Source: Ornithinibacillus sp047228935 (GTDB lineage: Bacteria; Bacillota; Bacilli; Bacillales; Amphibacillaceae). From it: a stretch of DNA of 64,000 nt. Under the pieces are notes generated by a model, which saw nothing but the letters and a program-made list of their open reading frames with translations, had not been told where the DNA came from and ran no database searches. Below are positions 9,064 through 17,672 of this stretch, one piece after another; the first letter of the stretch is position 1; each line of letters starts with the position of its first letter. The translations under genes and the position numbers were made by a program. Location: the NCBI RefSeq assembly GCF_047228935.1, contig NZ_JBFEGG010000001.1, positions 186,001 through 250,000 of the forward strand. The letters are read 5' to 3'.

Positions 9064-10830
9064 TTAGTTCTGATGAGTCAAATAGCGATAAGAAAGTAGC
9101 AAGCCAATTAGATATAAAACAAGAGCAAAATATGCAGGAAGTAAATGAATAAACGTTGTATAACCAATTGCAAAATGGATATAGATTCCTGCCAAGAAAG
9201 CTGGAATTCCGCCAATCAAATAGGCCCACCATACCCATCGGTTTCCTTGTTGAAAACCCCACAAGGAAAGCGTTAATACTAATAAACCTACACTTAGTAA
9301 TGCGCTACCGAAACCAGCACGATCATGGGCTAGAACAGGGAGTAAGTTCTGATTAAATTCTTCCATTACTTCCGGTGTCATACAAATATAGATTAAATCA
9401 GTAGGAACGAAAATGGATGTCACTCCAATTGTAGAGATAACAATCCCACCAAGTACGAAAGAAAACCCTAACAATACAAAAGCTAGCTGACCAAACAATC
9501 CTCTTTTGAAAATCCGGCTATTTCTTCTGTTTTTTGAGGATGGAGTACCCTTTATTCCTCTCGTTTTGATAAACCCATAAAGGTAAAGAGGAAGTAGTAC
9601 TAGCCAAAAAATCAAATGTAGCCAATCAAAATAGCCATATCCAATAAAAGCAAAAATACCGAGAAAACCAATAATAGCTGCTATATCAATTGCTTGTTTT
9701 GCCCAGCGTAAGCCACGTTTTACTCCATACTTAGCAAGTAGCATATACACGATACCACCAGAAATCATCGTCCCAGCGAGTGTCATCCGGTCATGAGCCA
9801 TAAATAACATAATTCGTTCATTAAAAGCCCAAATAGTTTGTCTCTCCATGTTTAAGAATGCTTCATCATAAGGGAGAATAATCGTGGTTACACTGAACAA
9901 GAAAGCAAGTAATCCTCCAATCGCAATAAATAAACCAAATAACCAATAGGAAAACCAACCCGACTGAGGAGGTGTGTTAACAGCGAGACGGTCCACCAGT
10001 GCTTCATTAATCCGTTTGGTAAGTCCTGGCCCGGAAAAAACATACCCGTCTGATAACATGACGAGATCAACACCAGCATCTAATAGATGTAATGCATGCT
10101 CTGGTTCATCGATTCCACCGGAAGTAATAATGGTATTTGGATAACCTTTTCCTCGTAATAACTGTATCTTTTCTACGAATCTAGCATGGTCTTCAATGTT
10201 CTCTAGTACAACTCCTGCATATGGGCTTTTCATTATTTCCTCATCAACTTCAGAAGTAGCAAAAAAAATCGGCTTATTCGTTTTGTTTTTTAACTCAGGA
10301 AAAGGTGATTCGATGATGTAAGCATCCGCAAAATGATCAAGCGCCTTCATCATGGACTCAAGTTCTTCTTTATTCCCAACTAGCCTAATGAACATAGGTT
10401 GTTTCTTTTTAACACTTGTCAATTTCTTAATGGTCATATCCAGTCCAATAGATTCAGATTTAATAGGGAATTGGATTTTTTGTCTTTGTCGATCAACTAT
10501 AGGACTCGTTAATTTCGCTGATTTTGAAACTGTTACAGGACCAATTTCAAGAAAGCCAAATCCTAGATTCGTAAATGCTTTCGTACCGGAAAGAAGTGGA
10601 TCGATTTTACCAGACAATCCAACAGGATTAGCAAAATCTATTTTGTAGATATCCTTCTGCAATAATGGGGAACTTTCTTCTCGTCCTAGAAAATTAATGA
10701 TATGTGAACCGCTGCCGAATGGGAGGGAAGCAATTAAATTCATTTCCCGATGAATTAGTTCCCTAGACAAGCTTGGGGGTAATGTATTTAACAGTGGTTT
10801 GAAAAGACCATGGTAGGACCAATCAGGCAC
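9064..10830 (-). CDS. Dihydroorotate-dehydrogenase-like domain fused to a polytopic membrane domain
   Basis: 588 residues. Residues 1-290 follow the class 2 PyrD pattern: NPVGLSGKIDPLLSGTKAF, then NLGFGFLEIGPVTV, and near the end ITSGGIDEPEHALHLLDAG and SGPGLTKRINEAL, which is the FMN-phosphate region. The catalytic Asn-x-Ser-Ser-Pro-Asn segment of real DHODH is not seen; the equivalent place reads IIESPFPELKNK, so orotate synthesis is doubtful. The C-terminal half has about eight to ten hydrophobic helices. An enzyme-derived flavin-binding module attached to a membrane unit is the simplest description; function unknown. Start is GTG with GGAGG 8 nt upstream. No pyrimidine genes are nearby. 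Confidence 0.75.
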   Translation of the reverse strand: MPDWSYHGLFKPLLNTLPPSLSRELIHREMNLIASLPFGSGSHIINFLGREESSPLLQKDIYKIDFANPVGLSGKIDPLLSGTKAFTNLGFGFLEIGPVTVSKSAKLTSPIVDRQRQKIQFPIKSESIGLDMTIKKLTSVKKKQPMFIRLVGNKEELESMMKALDHFADAYIIESPFPELKNKTNKPIFFATSEVDEEIMKSPYAGVVLENIEDHARFVEKIQLLRGKGYPNTIITSGGIDEPEHALHLLDAGVDLVMLSDGYVFSGPGLTKRINEALVDRLAVNTPPQSGWFSYWLFGLFIAIGGLLAFLFSVTTIILPYDEAFLNMERQTIWAFNERIMLFMAHDRMTLAGTMISGGIVYMLLAKYGVKRGLRWAKQAIDIAAIIGFLGIFAFIGYGYFDWLHLIFWLVLLPLYLYGFIKTRGIKGTPSSKNRRNSRIFKRGLFGQLAFVLLGFSFVLGGIVISTIGVTSIFVPTDLIYICMTPEVMEEFNQNLLPVLAHDRAGFGSALLSVGLLVLTLSLWGFQQGNRWVWWAYLIGGIPAFLAGIYIHFAIGYTTFIHLLPAYFALVLYLIGLLLSYRYLTHQN

Positions 10831-10894
10831 AACAGCTTCCTCCTTTCCTTTTTTTCTATTATTGTAACATGCTCGTTCTTATTGGGCATTAGAT

Positions 10895-10923
10895 TGGGAC
10901 AACGGGACAGGTTACTTGTCCCA
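10895..10923. repeat. REP-like GGGACAGG element
   Basis: GGGACAACGGGACAGGTTACTTGTCCCA: the GGGACAGGT...TTGTCCC core can form a short hairpin. Same family as the copies near 2.6, 2.7, 4.2, 9.0 and 20.3 kb. Confidence 0.6.
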
Positions 10924-10962
10924 TTGTTAAAAAAATACAGATAATATTAAAAAATTACCTAT

Positions 10963-10999
10963 TGTTAACGCTTTCATGTAGTAATAACCCTTATATAAT
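10963..10999 (+). promoter_or_regulatory. Catabolite-responsive element overlapping the promoter of the sugar ABC operon
   Basis: TGTTAACGCTTTCA at 10963-10976 fits the CcpA consensus TGWNANCGNTNWCA at every fixed position. The -10 box TATAAT lies at 10994-10999, which places the weak -35 (CTTTCA or TTTCAT) inside the cre. CcpA binding here would block RNA polymerase, so the transporter should be repressed when preferred sugars are present. Confidence 0.8.
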
Positions 11000-11041
11000 G
11001 AGTCATGTAGAAAAGAAGTATAAAAAAAAGGGGAGAAAAAG

Positions 11042-12145
11042 ATGAAGAAATCATTTAAGGTTTTAGCTTTAGGTTTTGTTGCTGTTATGGCAATGTTTTT
11101 ACTTGCTGCATGTAATAATTCAAGTGGTTCAGTAAGTGTTGGTATTGTTCTTCCGACTAAAGATGAACCGAGATGGGTACAAGATGAGGAACGATTTAAG
11201 GCTGCTTTAGAGGGTTCTGATTATACGACTGAAATCCTATTCAGCCAAGGTTCTTCTGCAAAGGAAAAAGAAAATGTGGAAACATTAATTAGTAAAGGGA
11301 TTGAAGTACTAATTATTGCTCCTCACGATGGTGCTGCTGCAGGTGCGGCTGTAGAAGCTGCAAAAGCTGAAGGGATTACAGTTATAGCTTATGACCGATT
11401 AATTACTGACACGGAAGCTGTAGATTACTATGTGACGTTTGATAGTGTTGCAGTTGGTGAGGCACAAGGGCAATATTTAATTGATAATACATCAGGTACT
11501 GGTGTTCCTCTATATCTATATACGGGTGCATCTTCTGATAATAACGCTTTCCTATTCTTTGAAGGAGCATGGAAAGTTCTTCAGCCAAAGATTGCTGATG
11601 GAACATTTGTTATTGCTAACTCAAGTGAAGCAGAAGCATTAAAAGACAAGCCTGAGCTTACTCGTGATGAAATGAGTGCTATCTTAGGCCAGGTAACAAC
11701 GAATTGGGATCCAAACGAATCAAAGAATAAAGCAGAAACACATTTAACAGCAGTAAGTGATGACTTAAAAGGCGATGTAGCAATTCTTGCACCAAACGAC
11801 GGTACAGCTCGAGCAATTGCTGACGTGTTCTCAGCTGATCCAGCAATTACTAGTTATGTCGTTACAGGTCAAGATGCTGAGAAAGCATCCATCCAATATA
11901 TTCTAGATGGTAAGCAAACGATGACTGTATTTAAAGATGTTCGTACACTTGTAACAGATGCAATGGGTATGGCAATTGATGTATTAGAAGGCAATACACC
12001 TGAAACAACAGGTACGTACAACAATGGAGCTGCCGATATTAAAGCGAAGCAAACAGACGTAATTGTTGTAAATAAAGATAATGTAAAATCAGAGCTTGTT
12101 GATTCTGGTTACTATGAAGCGGATGAATTTACAGGACTAGAATAA
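11042..12145 (+). CDS. chvE: ChvE-type sugar ABC transporter substrate-binding lipoprotein
   Basis: 367 residues. The signal peptide ends in a lipobox (FLLAACNN, Cys near 24), so the protein is lipid-anchored outside the membrane. The mature part is a type I periplasmic-binding fold with ChvE/XylF family blocks: VGIVLPTKDEPRWVQDEERF, VIAYDRLITDTEAVDYYVTF, GASSDNNAFLFFEGA, TTNWDPNES and APNDGTARAIADVF, then VTGQDAEKASIQYI. ChvE proteins bind several monosaccharides (xylose, arabinose, galactose, glucose), so exact specificity is not predictable. It is the first gene of an operon with the ATPase and permease, behind a cre-controlled promoter. A strong stem downstream may raise its mRNA level over that of the ATPase. 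Confidence 0.88.
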   Translation: MKKSFKVLALGFVAVMAMFLLAACNNSSGSVSVGIVLPTKDEPRWVQDEERFKAALEGSDYTTEILFSQGSSAKEKENVETLISKGIEVLIIAPHDGAAAGAAVEAAKAEGITVIAYDRLITDTEAVDYYVTFDSVAVGEAQGQYLIDNTSGTGVPLYLYTGASSDNNAFLFFEGAWKVLQPKIADGTFVIANSSEAEALKDKPELTRDEMSAILGQVTTNWDPNESKNKAETHLTAVSDDLKGDVAILAPNDGTARAIADVFSADPAITSYVVTGQDAEKASIQYILDGKQTMTVFKDVRTLVTDAMGMAIDVLEGNTPETTGTYNNGAADIKAKQTDVIVVNKDNVKSELVDSGYYEADEFTGLE

Positions 12146-12149
12146 TAGA

Positions 12150-12202
12150 TGGTTTGAAATAGTAATAGGTTAATATACAATCTATTACTATTTCACCATT
12201 TT
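12150..12202 (+). terminator. Stem-loop between binding-protein and ATPase genes
   Basis: A 13-bp perfect stem GAAATAGTAATAG / CTATTACTATTTC extended by TGGT/ACCA and followed by TTTT. In ABC operons such stems often act as partial terminators or 3' stabilisers that let the binding protein be made in excess. Confidence 0.7.
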
Positions 12203-12227
12203 AACTTGTTTTAAAAGGGTGGGTGCG

Positions 12228-13748
12228 ATGAGTGAATACATTCTAGAGATGGATCAAATTACTAAAGAGTTTTCAGGAATTAAAGCGCTCAACAATGTGA
12301 ATTTTAAAGTGAAAAAAGGAGAAATTCACTGCTTAGTTGGTGAAAATGGAGCGGGTAAGTCAACCTTAATGAAGGTTTTAAGTGGTGTTTATCCCTATGG
12401 GACATATGATGGAAATATTATATTTGAAGGTGATATTCAACAGTTTTCTAAAATAAATGATAGTGAAAATGCCGGTATAGCAATTATTTATCAAGAGCTT
12501 GCCCTATTTCCGGACCTTCCTGTATATGAAAATTTATTTGTAGGAAATGAAGTACACCATAAAGGAATTGTTGATTGGAACGATACGATTCACGCTGCAA
12601 AAAAAATGCTGGATAAAGTGAATTTAAATGTGGATCCAGAAAGGCTAGTTAAAGATTTAGGGGTTGGACAGCAACAACTAATCGAAATTGCTAAAGCTTT
12701 AAGTAAGGATGTTAAACTGCTCATTTTAGATGAACCAACAGCTGCTTTAAATGAAGATGATAGTGAAAATTTATTAAATTTATTACGAAATCTAAAGAAG
12801 CAAGGGATTACGAGCATCATGATTTCTCATAAACTGAAGGAAGTTATTGCCATTGCGGATAGTGCAACAGTACTTCGAGATGGAAACACGATTTGCACAT
12901 TAGACGCTTCTAAAGGTGAAATTACAGAAAGCATTATTATAAAAAACATGGTAGGTCGTGAAATTAGTGATATTTATCCAAAGCGTGATAATAAAAGCTT
13001 TGGGGATATAATTTTAGAAGTATCGAATTGGTCTGCTTATGATTCCCAAGTAGGTAAACAAATTCTTAAAGATATACAATTTCATGTGAAAAAAGGTGAA
13101 ATCGTAGGAATAGCTGGGTTAATGGGAGCAGGACGTACTGAGTTTGCACAGAGCATTTTTGGTAATCCAAAGTCCTATAAAATCCAAGGGGAATTAAAAG
13201 TCAATGGTAAGGTGAGGAATTTCAAGCACACTAGTGATGCGATTAAAGCTGGAATAGCTTATGTAACAGAGGATAGAAAAGGTGACGGATTATTTTTAAC
13301 ACAAGATATTAAAAATAATATATCCATTGGCAATTTAAAGGAGATATCTGCTAGTGGTGTTATTAATGAAAATGAAGAGATAAAGGTTGCAGATGAATAT
13401 AAGAAAGATTTAACTATTAAAGCTTCTTCTATTGAACAATTAGTCGGTAATTTGAGTGGTGGGAACCAACAAAAGGTTTCACTAGGAAAATGGCTGTTTA
13501 TTAAGCCAAATATCTTAATTTTGGATGAACCAACGAGAGGGATTGACGTTGGGGCAAAATTTGAGATTTATACGATTATGAATAGCCTCATTGAAGAAGG
13601 GTTAAGTATCATCATGATTTCTTCTGAGCTTGGAGAAGTATTAGGGATGAGTGACCGAATTTATGTAATGGCAGAAGGCGAAATTAAAGGTGAGATTTTA
13701 GCAGAAAGAGCAACACAAGAAAATATCATGCAACTTGCAACACAATAG
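12228..13748 (+). CDS. mmsA: Sugar ABC transporter ATP-binding protein (MmsA/GguA/XylG type)
   Basis: 506 residues with two fused ABC domains. The first has Walker A GENGAGKST near 38, signature VGQQQLIEIAKAL and Walker B LLILDEPTAAL. The second has the degenerate Walker A GLMGAGRTE usual for carbohydrate class 2 transporters, signature LSGGNQQKVSLGKWL and LILDEPTRGIDVGAKFEIY. It energises monosaccharide uptake from the inner face of the membrane. Start ATG is preceded by AAAAGGGTGGG; a GTG nine bases earlier is in frame but less well placed. The permease begins 12 nt after the stop. It may also serve the orphan XylF at 19.2 kb. Confidence 0.9.
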   Translation: MSEYILEMDQITKEFSGIKALNNVNFKVKKGEIHCLVGENGAGKSTLMKVLSGVYPYGTYDGNIIFEGDIQQFSKINDSENAGIAIIYQELALFPDLPVYENLFVGNEVHHKGIVDWNDTIHAAKKMLDKVNLNVDPERLVKDLGVGQQQLIEIAKALSKDVKLLILDEPTAALNEDDSENLLNLLRNLKKQGITSIMISHKLKEVIAIADSATVLRDGNTICTLDASKGEITESIIIKNMVGREISDIYPKRDNKSFGDIILEVSNWSAYDSQVGKQILKDIQFHVKKGEIVGIAGLMGAGRTEFAQSIFGNPKSYKIQGELKVNGKVRNFKHTSDAIKAGIAYVTEDRKGDGLFLTQDIKNNISIGNLKEISASGVINENEEIKVADEYKKDLTIKASSIEQLVGNLSGGNQQKVSLGKWLFIKPNILILDEPTRGIDVGAKFEIYTIMNSLIEEGLSIIMISSELGEVLGMSDRIYVMAEGEIKGEILAERATQENIMQLATQ

Positions 13749-13760
13749 GGGGTGGAATCA

Positions 13761-14936
13761 TTGAGTTTTTTTGCTGAATTAAAATCACTACTGAAAAATA
13801 ACATTCGCGATTACGGAATGTATATTGCTTTACTTATTATTATGCTTACTTTCACGATATTAACAGATGGATTATTTTTATCCTCGCGTAATATTAGTAA
13901 TCTACTAGATTCCGCTGGATATATAGCAGTTCTTGCGGTCGGGGTCATGATTGTAATCGTTATTCGACATATTGATTTATCAATTGGATTCTTAGCAGGA
14001 TTTCTGGGAGCTATAGCCGCTATTCTATTAATGAGAGCAGGCATGCCAGTATATATTGTTATTCCGATTATTCTACTTATCGGAACATGTATTGGGCTCA
14101 CGACAGGTTTTCTTGTAGCGAAGGTCGGGATTCCTTCGTTTGTAGCAACACTAGCCGGATGGCTTATTTTCAGAGGAGCATTATTACAAGTTACCGAGGG
14201 ATCTGGGACAATTATTATTCAAAATGATGCATTTAATGCAATTGGTAATGGATACATTCCATCTATTGTTCAATTGGGGGGACTACATTTACTCTCATTA
14301 TTAGTTGGAGCAATAGGTATTCTATTATTTATCTATAGTTCTATATCGAAGCGGAGGAAAATGCTGAAATATGAATTTGAAGTGGTTTCCAAACCAATCT
14401 TCATATTGCAGCTAGTATTCGTATCTGCAATTATTGGTTATATTACTTGGATTCTCGCAGGATATAATGGGTTATCTTGGACATTAGTAATTATTTTGCT
14501 TGTGGTTGTAGTCTATCATTTCATTACGACGAAAACCGTTATTGGAAGACATATATATGCTGTCGGAAGTAATCCAGAGGCTGCTAATTTAAGTGGAATT
14601 AATGTGAAGAAGATAACGTTACTTGTATTCGGATCAATGGGCTTCCTTGCTGCTTTATCCGGGATACTATTCACTTCCCGTTTACAATCTGCAACGACTA
14701 CAGCAGGTACGTTGTTCGAGTTGGATGCTATCGCTGCAGCATATGTTGGTGGAGTATCCTCTGCAGGTGGAGTTGGTAAAGTAACTGGAGCGATCATTGG
14801 TGCGATAGTGATGGCATCGTTAACGAGTGGAATGAATCTACTTGGTGTCGGTATATCCTATCAATATATGATTCGCGGCGGAGTATTAGCGTTAGCGGTT
14901 ATTTTTGATGTAATGACTAGAAAACGTGCAAGTTAA
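13761..14936 (+). CDS. mmsB: Sugar ABC transporter permease (MmsB/GguB/XylH type)
   Basis: About 391 residues, strongly hydrophobic, with roughly ten membrane helices. It has the branched permease family landmarks DLSIGFLAGFLGAIAAILL near the N-terminus and IGRHIYAVGSNPEAANLSGI (the loop that contacts the ATPase), then GFLAALSGILFTSR and AAYVGGVSSAGGVGKVTGAI. The length equals that of XylH/GguB proteins. Start taken as TTG 13761 behind AGGGGG; a GTG nine bases earlier overlaps the site itself. It is the last gene of the chvE operon and ends at an intrinsic terminator. Confidence 0.9.
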   Translation: MSFFAELKSLLKNNIRDYGMYIALLIIMLTFTILTDGLFLSSRNISNLLDSAGYIAVLAVGVMIVIVIRHIDLSIGFLAGFLGAIAAILLMRAGMPVYIVIPIILLIGTCIGLTTGFLVAKVGIPSFVATLAGWLIFRGALLQVTEGSGTIIIQNDAFNAIGNGYIPSIVQLGGLHLLSLLVGAIGILLFIYSSISKRRKMLKYEFEVVSKPIFILQLVFVSAIIGYITWILAGYNGLSWTLVIILLVVVVYHFITTKTVIGRHIYAVGSNPEAANLSGINVKKITLLVFGSMGFLAALSGILFTSRLQSATTTAGTLFELDAIAAAYVGGVSSAGGVGKVTGAIIGAIVMASLTSGMNLLGVGISYQYMIRGGVLALAVIFDVMTRKRAS

Positions 14937-14954
14937 ATGAAGTATAGTTTAAAG

Positions 14955-14989
14955 CGTTAGGGACACTTATTGTCTCTAACGTTATTTTT
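14955..14989 (+). terminator. Intrinsic terminator after the sugar ABC operon
   Basis: Stem CGTTAGGGACA / TGTCTCTAACG (one G-T pair), 5-nt loop, then a TTATTTTT tract. Confidence 0.85.
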
Positions 14990-15047
14990 GCGGAGCGGAT
15001 AGTATCAGAATTTCTCCTGCATAAGAGAAATAAATTACGAGCAAGTG

Positions 15048-15077
15048 AAAGAGTTTTTCTCCATATAACTCTTTTTA
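15048..15077 (+). terminator. Possible second weak terminator
   Basis: AAAGAGTT / AACTCTTT stem followed by TT; AT-rich and less convincing than the one 60 bp upstream. The rest of the 300-base gap before the sensor operon shows a TATAAT at 15147-15152 without a good -35. Confidence 0.35.
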
Positions 15078-15235
15078 GTCTCAGTTTCCACTTTTATCTG
15101 TATTAGCTAATCTACTAACTTCTTCATCTATTGGTTTGTTGTTATATATAATTAGGTGTATGATAACAGTGAATATTCATTCATTTACTAGATAACGATT
15201 ACTTTATTAGTCCTACATAATGGGGGTGCTTCTAC

Positions 15236-16216
15236 TTGCGTAAGACATCTTTTATTTTTTTAAGTATTATTTTTATCGTTCTTTGCTTTTTTACAACAAC
15301 ATCTGCGCTTCATGTCTTTGAATCGGACTGGGAGATGCCGACGTCTATCAAGGAGAGTGAATCCTCATATCGAGTTGTCCTAATTACACAGGAAATGGAT
15401 ACACCTTTTTGGAATCAAGTAAGTAGAGCGGCAGAGAGAGAGGCACAAAAACTGGGGATAAGTTTAGAAGTATGGGGAAATTATGGTAGTCATCAGGAAG
15501 ACTTTTTGACTAACTTGGAAGTTGCCATCCAGTCAAAAGTGGACGGAATAATTGTTCAGGGGCTAGATTCAGACAAATTTAAAGAGTTAACAAAGGTTAA
15601 GGCTTCTTTTTATGGAATTCCGATTATGACGATAGCGAATGATGTGCCAATAGAAGAAAGTTTTCGAAGAACCTATGTTGGATCTGATCAATACAAATCT
15701 GGAGAACTTTTAGCAAAACAATTAATTTCTGACATGGGGGATACTGGTGATGTTGTACTTGTGTTTAATAAAAATGTGGAGCATTATCAGGAGCAACGAA
15801 TTGCTGGTATAGAAGAGGTTTTACAGGATTATACGGGTATAAATCTTCACTATGCAAAGACTTCGAGTGCCAGGGAAGATATGGTTGCGACGATTCAGGA
15901 CACGTTAAATCAATTTCCAAATGCTGATGCGTTTATAGCAGTTAATGCTAATAGTGTTGGAGCTATTGTTCAAGAAATAAGTAAGCGTTATCAAGTGGAA
16001 CCATTTTATATTTACTCATTCGATGAAGGGCCGGAATCCCTCTCGTTACTTAAGCAAGGTACAATAGATGCTGTTATTAAGCAATCACCAGAGGAGATGG
16101 GGAGAAAGAGTATTGATTTACTCACGAAATGGTTAAATGGTAACCTCGTTCCACTTAATACAGAAGGGTATGTAACAGACATTCAAGTGTTAAAGGCAGT
16201 GGATTTACATGAGTAA
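15236..16216 (+). CDS. Sugar-binding sensor protein of a XylFII-LytS-YesN-like system
   Basis: 326 residues: an uncleaved-looking signal or anchor helix (residues 4-25, no lipobox) and a type I periplasmic-binding domain with VVLITQEMDTPFWNQVSRAA, VDGIIVQGLDSDKF, ANDVPIEESFRRTYVGSDQY and FYIYSFDEGPESLSLLKQG. It overlaps the histidine kinase start by 8 bp and has no transporter partner of its own here. In clostridia the analogous XylFII protein binds xylose and signals through a LytS kinase to a YesN regulator; the gene order here matches that arrangement. Ligand is not determined. Start is TTG, with GGGGGTG about 8 nt upstream. Confidence 0.8.
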   Translation: MRKTSFIFLSIIFIVLCFFTTTSALHVFESDWEMPTSIKESESSYRVVLITQEMDTPFWNQVSRAAEREAQKLGISLEVWGNYGSHQEDFLTNLEVAIQSKVDGIIVQGLDSDKFKELTKVKASFYGIPIMTIANDVPIEESFRRTYVGSDQYKSGELLAKQLISDMGDTGDVVLVFNKNVEHYQEQRIAGIEEVLQDYTGINLHYAKTSSAREDMVATIQDTLNQFPNADAFIAVNANSVGAIVQEISKRYQVEPFYIYSFDEGPESLSLLKQGTIDAVIKQSPEEMGRKSIDLLTKWLNGNLVPLNTEGYVTDIQVLKAVDLHE

Positions 16217-17672
16217 AATACAGAAGAAGATTTGGACCGTCTCCGCTATAATGCTTGTTATCATGTCATCGATTTGGATTGCATTAACATATTACAATAA
16301 TAAAACATTGACACAATATAATGAAATCTTGCAGCGATACTTGAGTATGAATCAAGTTTCCACCGCAAGTCAAGATGTGATAAATAACTTAAATGACTAT
16401 ATGATTATTCCCTCTCTCCAAAATAAGCAGCAAATTGAATTGAGTAAACAGACCGTACTGAATGCAAAGAAACAAGTATACAGTTTGAGAAATAGTGATA
16501 ATGATTTTACGATTACGAACTATAGTAATTTAATAGATAGCTTTATAGAATCTACTAATCGATTTTTATTATATTACGCAGAAGATGAAATAGAGTTATC
16601 TACAAAGGAATTTGCAGAAGCATCCAGCATATCTAATCATATTTCCGATATGACACTTTCATTAATGGAAAAAGAATTAAAAACCTATGATTTATTTTAC
16701 CTAGGTATCATTAAACAATCGAATGAATTAAAAGAGCTTGGGATTTGGTTAATATTATTAATTGCATTTATATTACTTGTTCTTTCATATTGGTTTTCTA
16801 GAAGTATAACAAAGCCTGTGCTCGACCTTACGAAAGCGGCTAATGAACTTGCTAAAGGGCGATTTGATTTGCAGGTGAAGGTAGACACAAATGATGAAAT
16901 TGCTTTTCTAGCAAAAACCTTTGACCATATGCGGAAGAATATCAATAAATTATTTTTAGAAATTCAACAAAAAGCAAAGCTTGAGCATGAACTGCAACAA
17001 AATAAAATTTTATTACAAGAGAGTCAGTTCCGTAGTCTCCAGAGTCAAATTAATCCTCATTTTTTATTTAACACATTGAATGCCATTTCAAAAAAGGCCT
17101 ATTTGGAAGGAGCTCAAGAGACTAGTGATTTATTAGTAAATGTTGCTGGATTATTAAGGTACAATCTGAAGCAAATGGACCGGAAAGTTCCACTTAAGGA
17201 TGAAGTAGAAGTTTTACAACAATATTTAGAGATTCAAAAAGCTAGATTAACAGACCGCCTTCAGGTACAAATGGAAATTGATGAGTCGTGTTTAAAGGAA
17301 CTAATACCAACACTCACACTACAGCCACTAATTGAAAACGCTGTTATTCATGGAATAGAACCAAAAGAAGATGGCGGAAATATATGGATACGAATATTGG
17401 ATGATAATGAATGGGTAACTATCGAAATTGAAGATGACGGAATAGGAATGGATGAAGAAACGATAGAGAAATTACTCTCAGAGAAGTATAAATCATCTGA
17501 GGGACATTCTACTGGAATCGGTTGTAGTAATGTCATGACACGTCTACGGCTTTATTATGGTAGAGACGACGTATTCCATATCGATAGTGTCAAAGATTGT
17601 TATACAAAGATTGTATTAAAGCTTTGGAAGAAAAAGGGGGAAGGCAATGATGCAACTCCTAATCGTGGATGA
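16209..17672 (+). CDS. YesM/LytS-family sensor histidine kinase
   Basis: 487 residues. Helices at about 8-28 and 178-196 flank an extracellular region of about 150 residues, and a HAMP domain follows (197-250). The kinase core is of the HisKA_7TM-independent YesM class: QFRSLQSQINPHFLFNTLNA with the phospho-accepting His near 284, then LIENAVIHGIEP (N box near 377) and DDGIGMDE (G box near 417). The extracellular region is a plausible docking site for the binding protein encoded just upstream (8-bp overlap). It should phosphorylate the regulator encoded next, whose start overlaps this gene by 26 bp. Confidence 0.88.
   Translation: MSKIQKKIWTVSAIMLVIMSSIWIALTYYNNKTLTQYNEILQRYLSMNQVSTASQDVINNLNDYMIIPSLQNKQQIELSKQTVLNAKKQVYSLRNSDNDFTITNYSNLIDSFIESTNRFLLYYAEDEIELSTKEFAEASSISNHISDMTLSLMEKELKTYDLFYLGIIKQSNELKELGIWLILLIAFILLVLSYWFSRSITKPVLDLTKAANELAKGRFDLQVKVDTNDEIAFLAKTFDHMRKNINKLFLEIQQKAKLEHELQQNKILLQESQFRSLQSQINPHFLFNTLNAISKKAYLEGAQETSDLLVNVAGLLRYNLKQMDRKVPLKDEVEVLQQYLEIQKARLTDRLQVQMEIDESCLKELIPTLTLQPLIENAVIHGIEPKEDGGNIWIRILDDNEWVTIEIEDDGIGMDEETIEKLLSEKYKSSEGHSTGIGCSNVMTRLRLYYGRDDVFHIDSVKDCYTKIVLKLWKKKGEGNDATPNRG

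Noticed and set aside
15131..15152. Sigma-A promoter for the sensor operon
   Set aside because: TATAAT is present at 15147 but the only TTG-like hexamer is 10 bp away; spacing is wrong.
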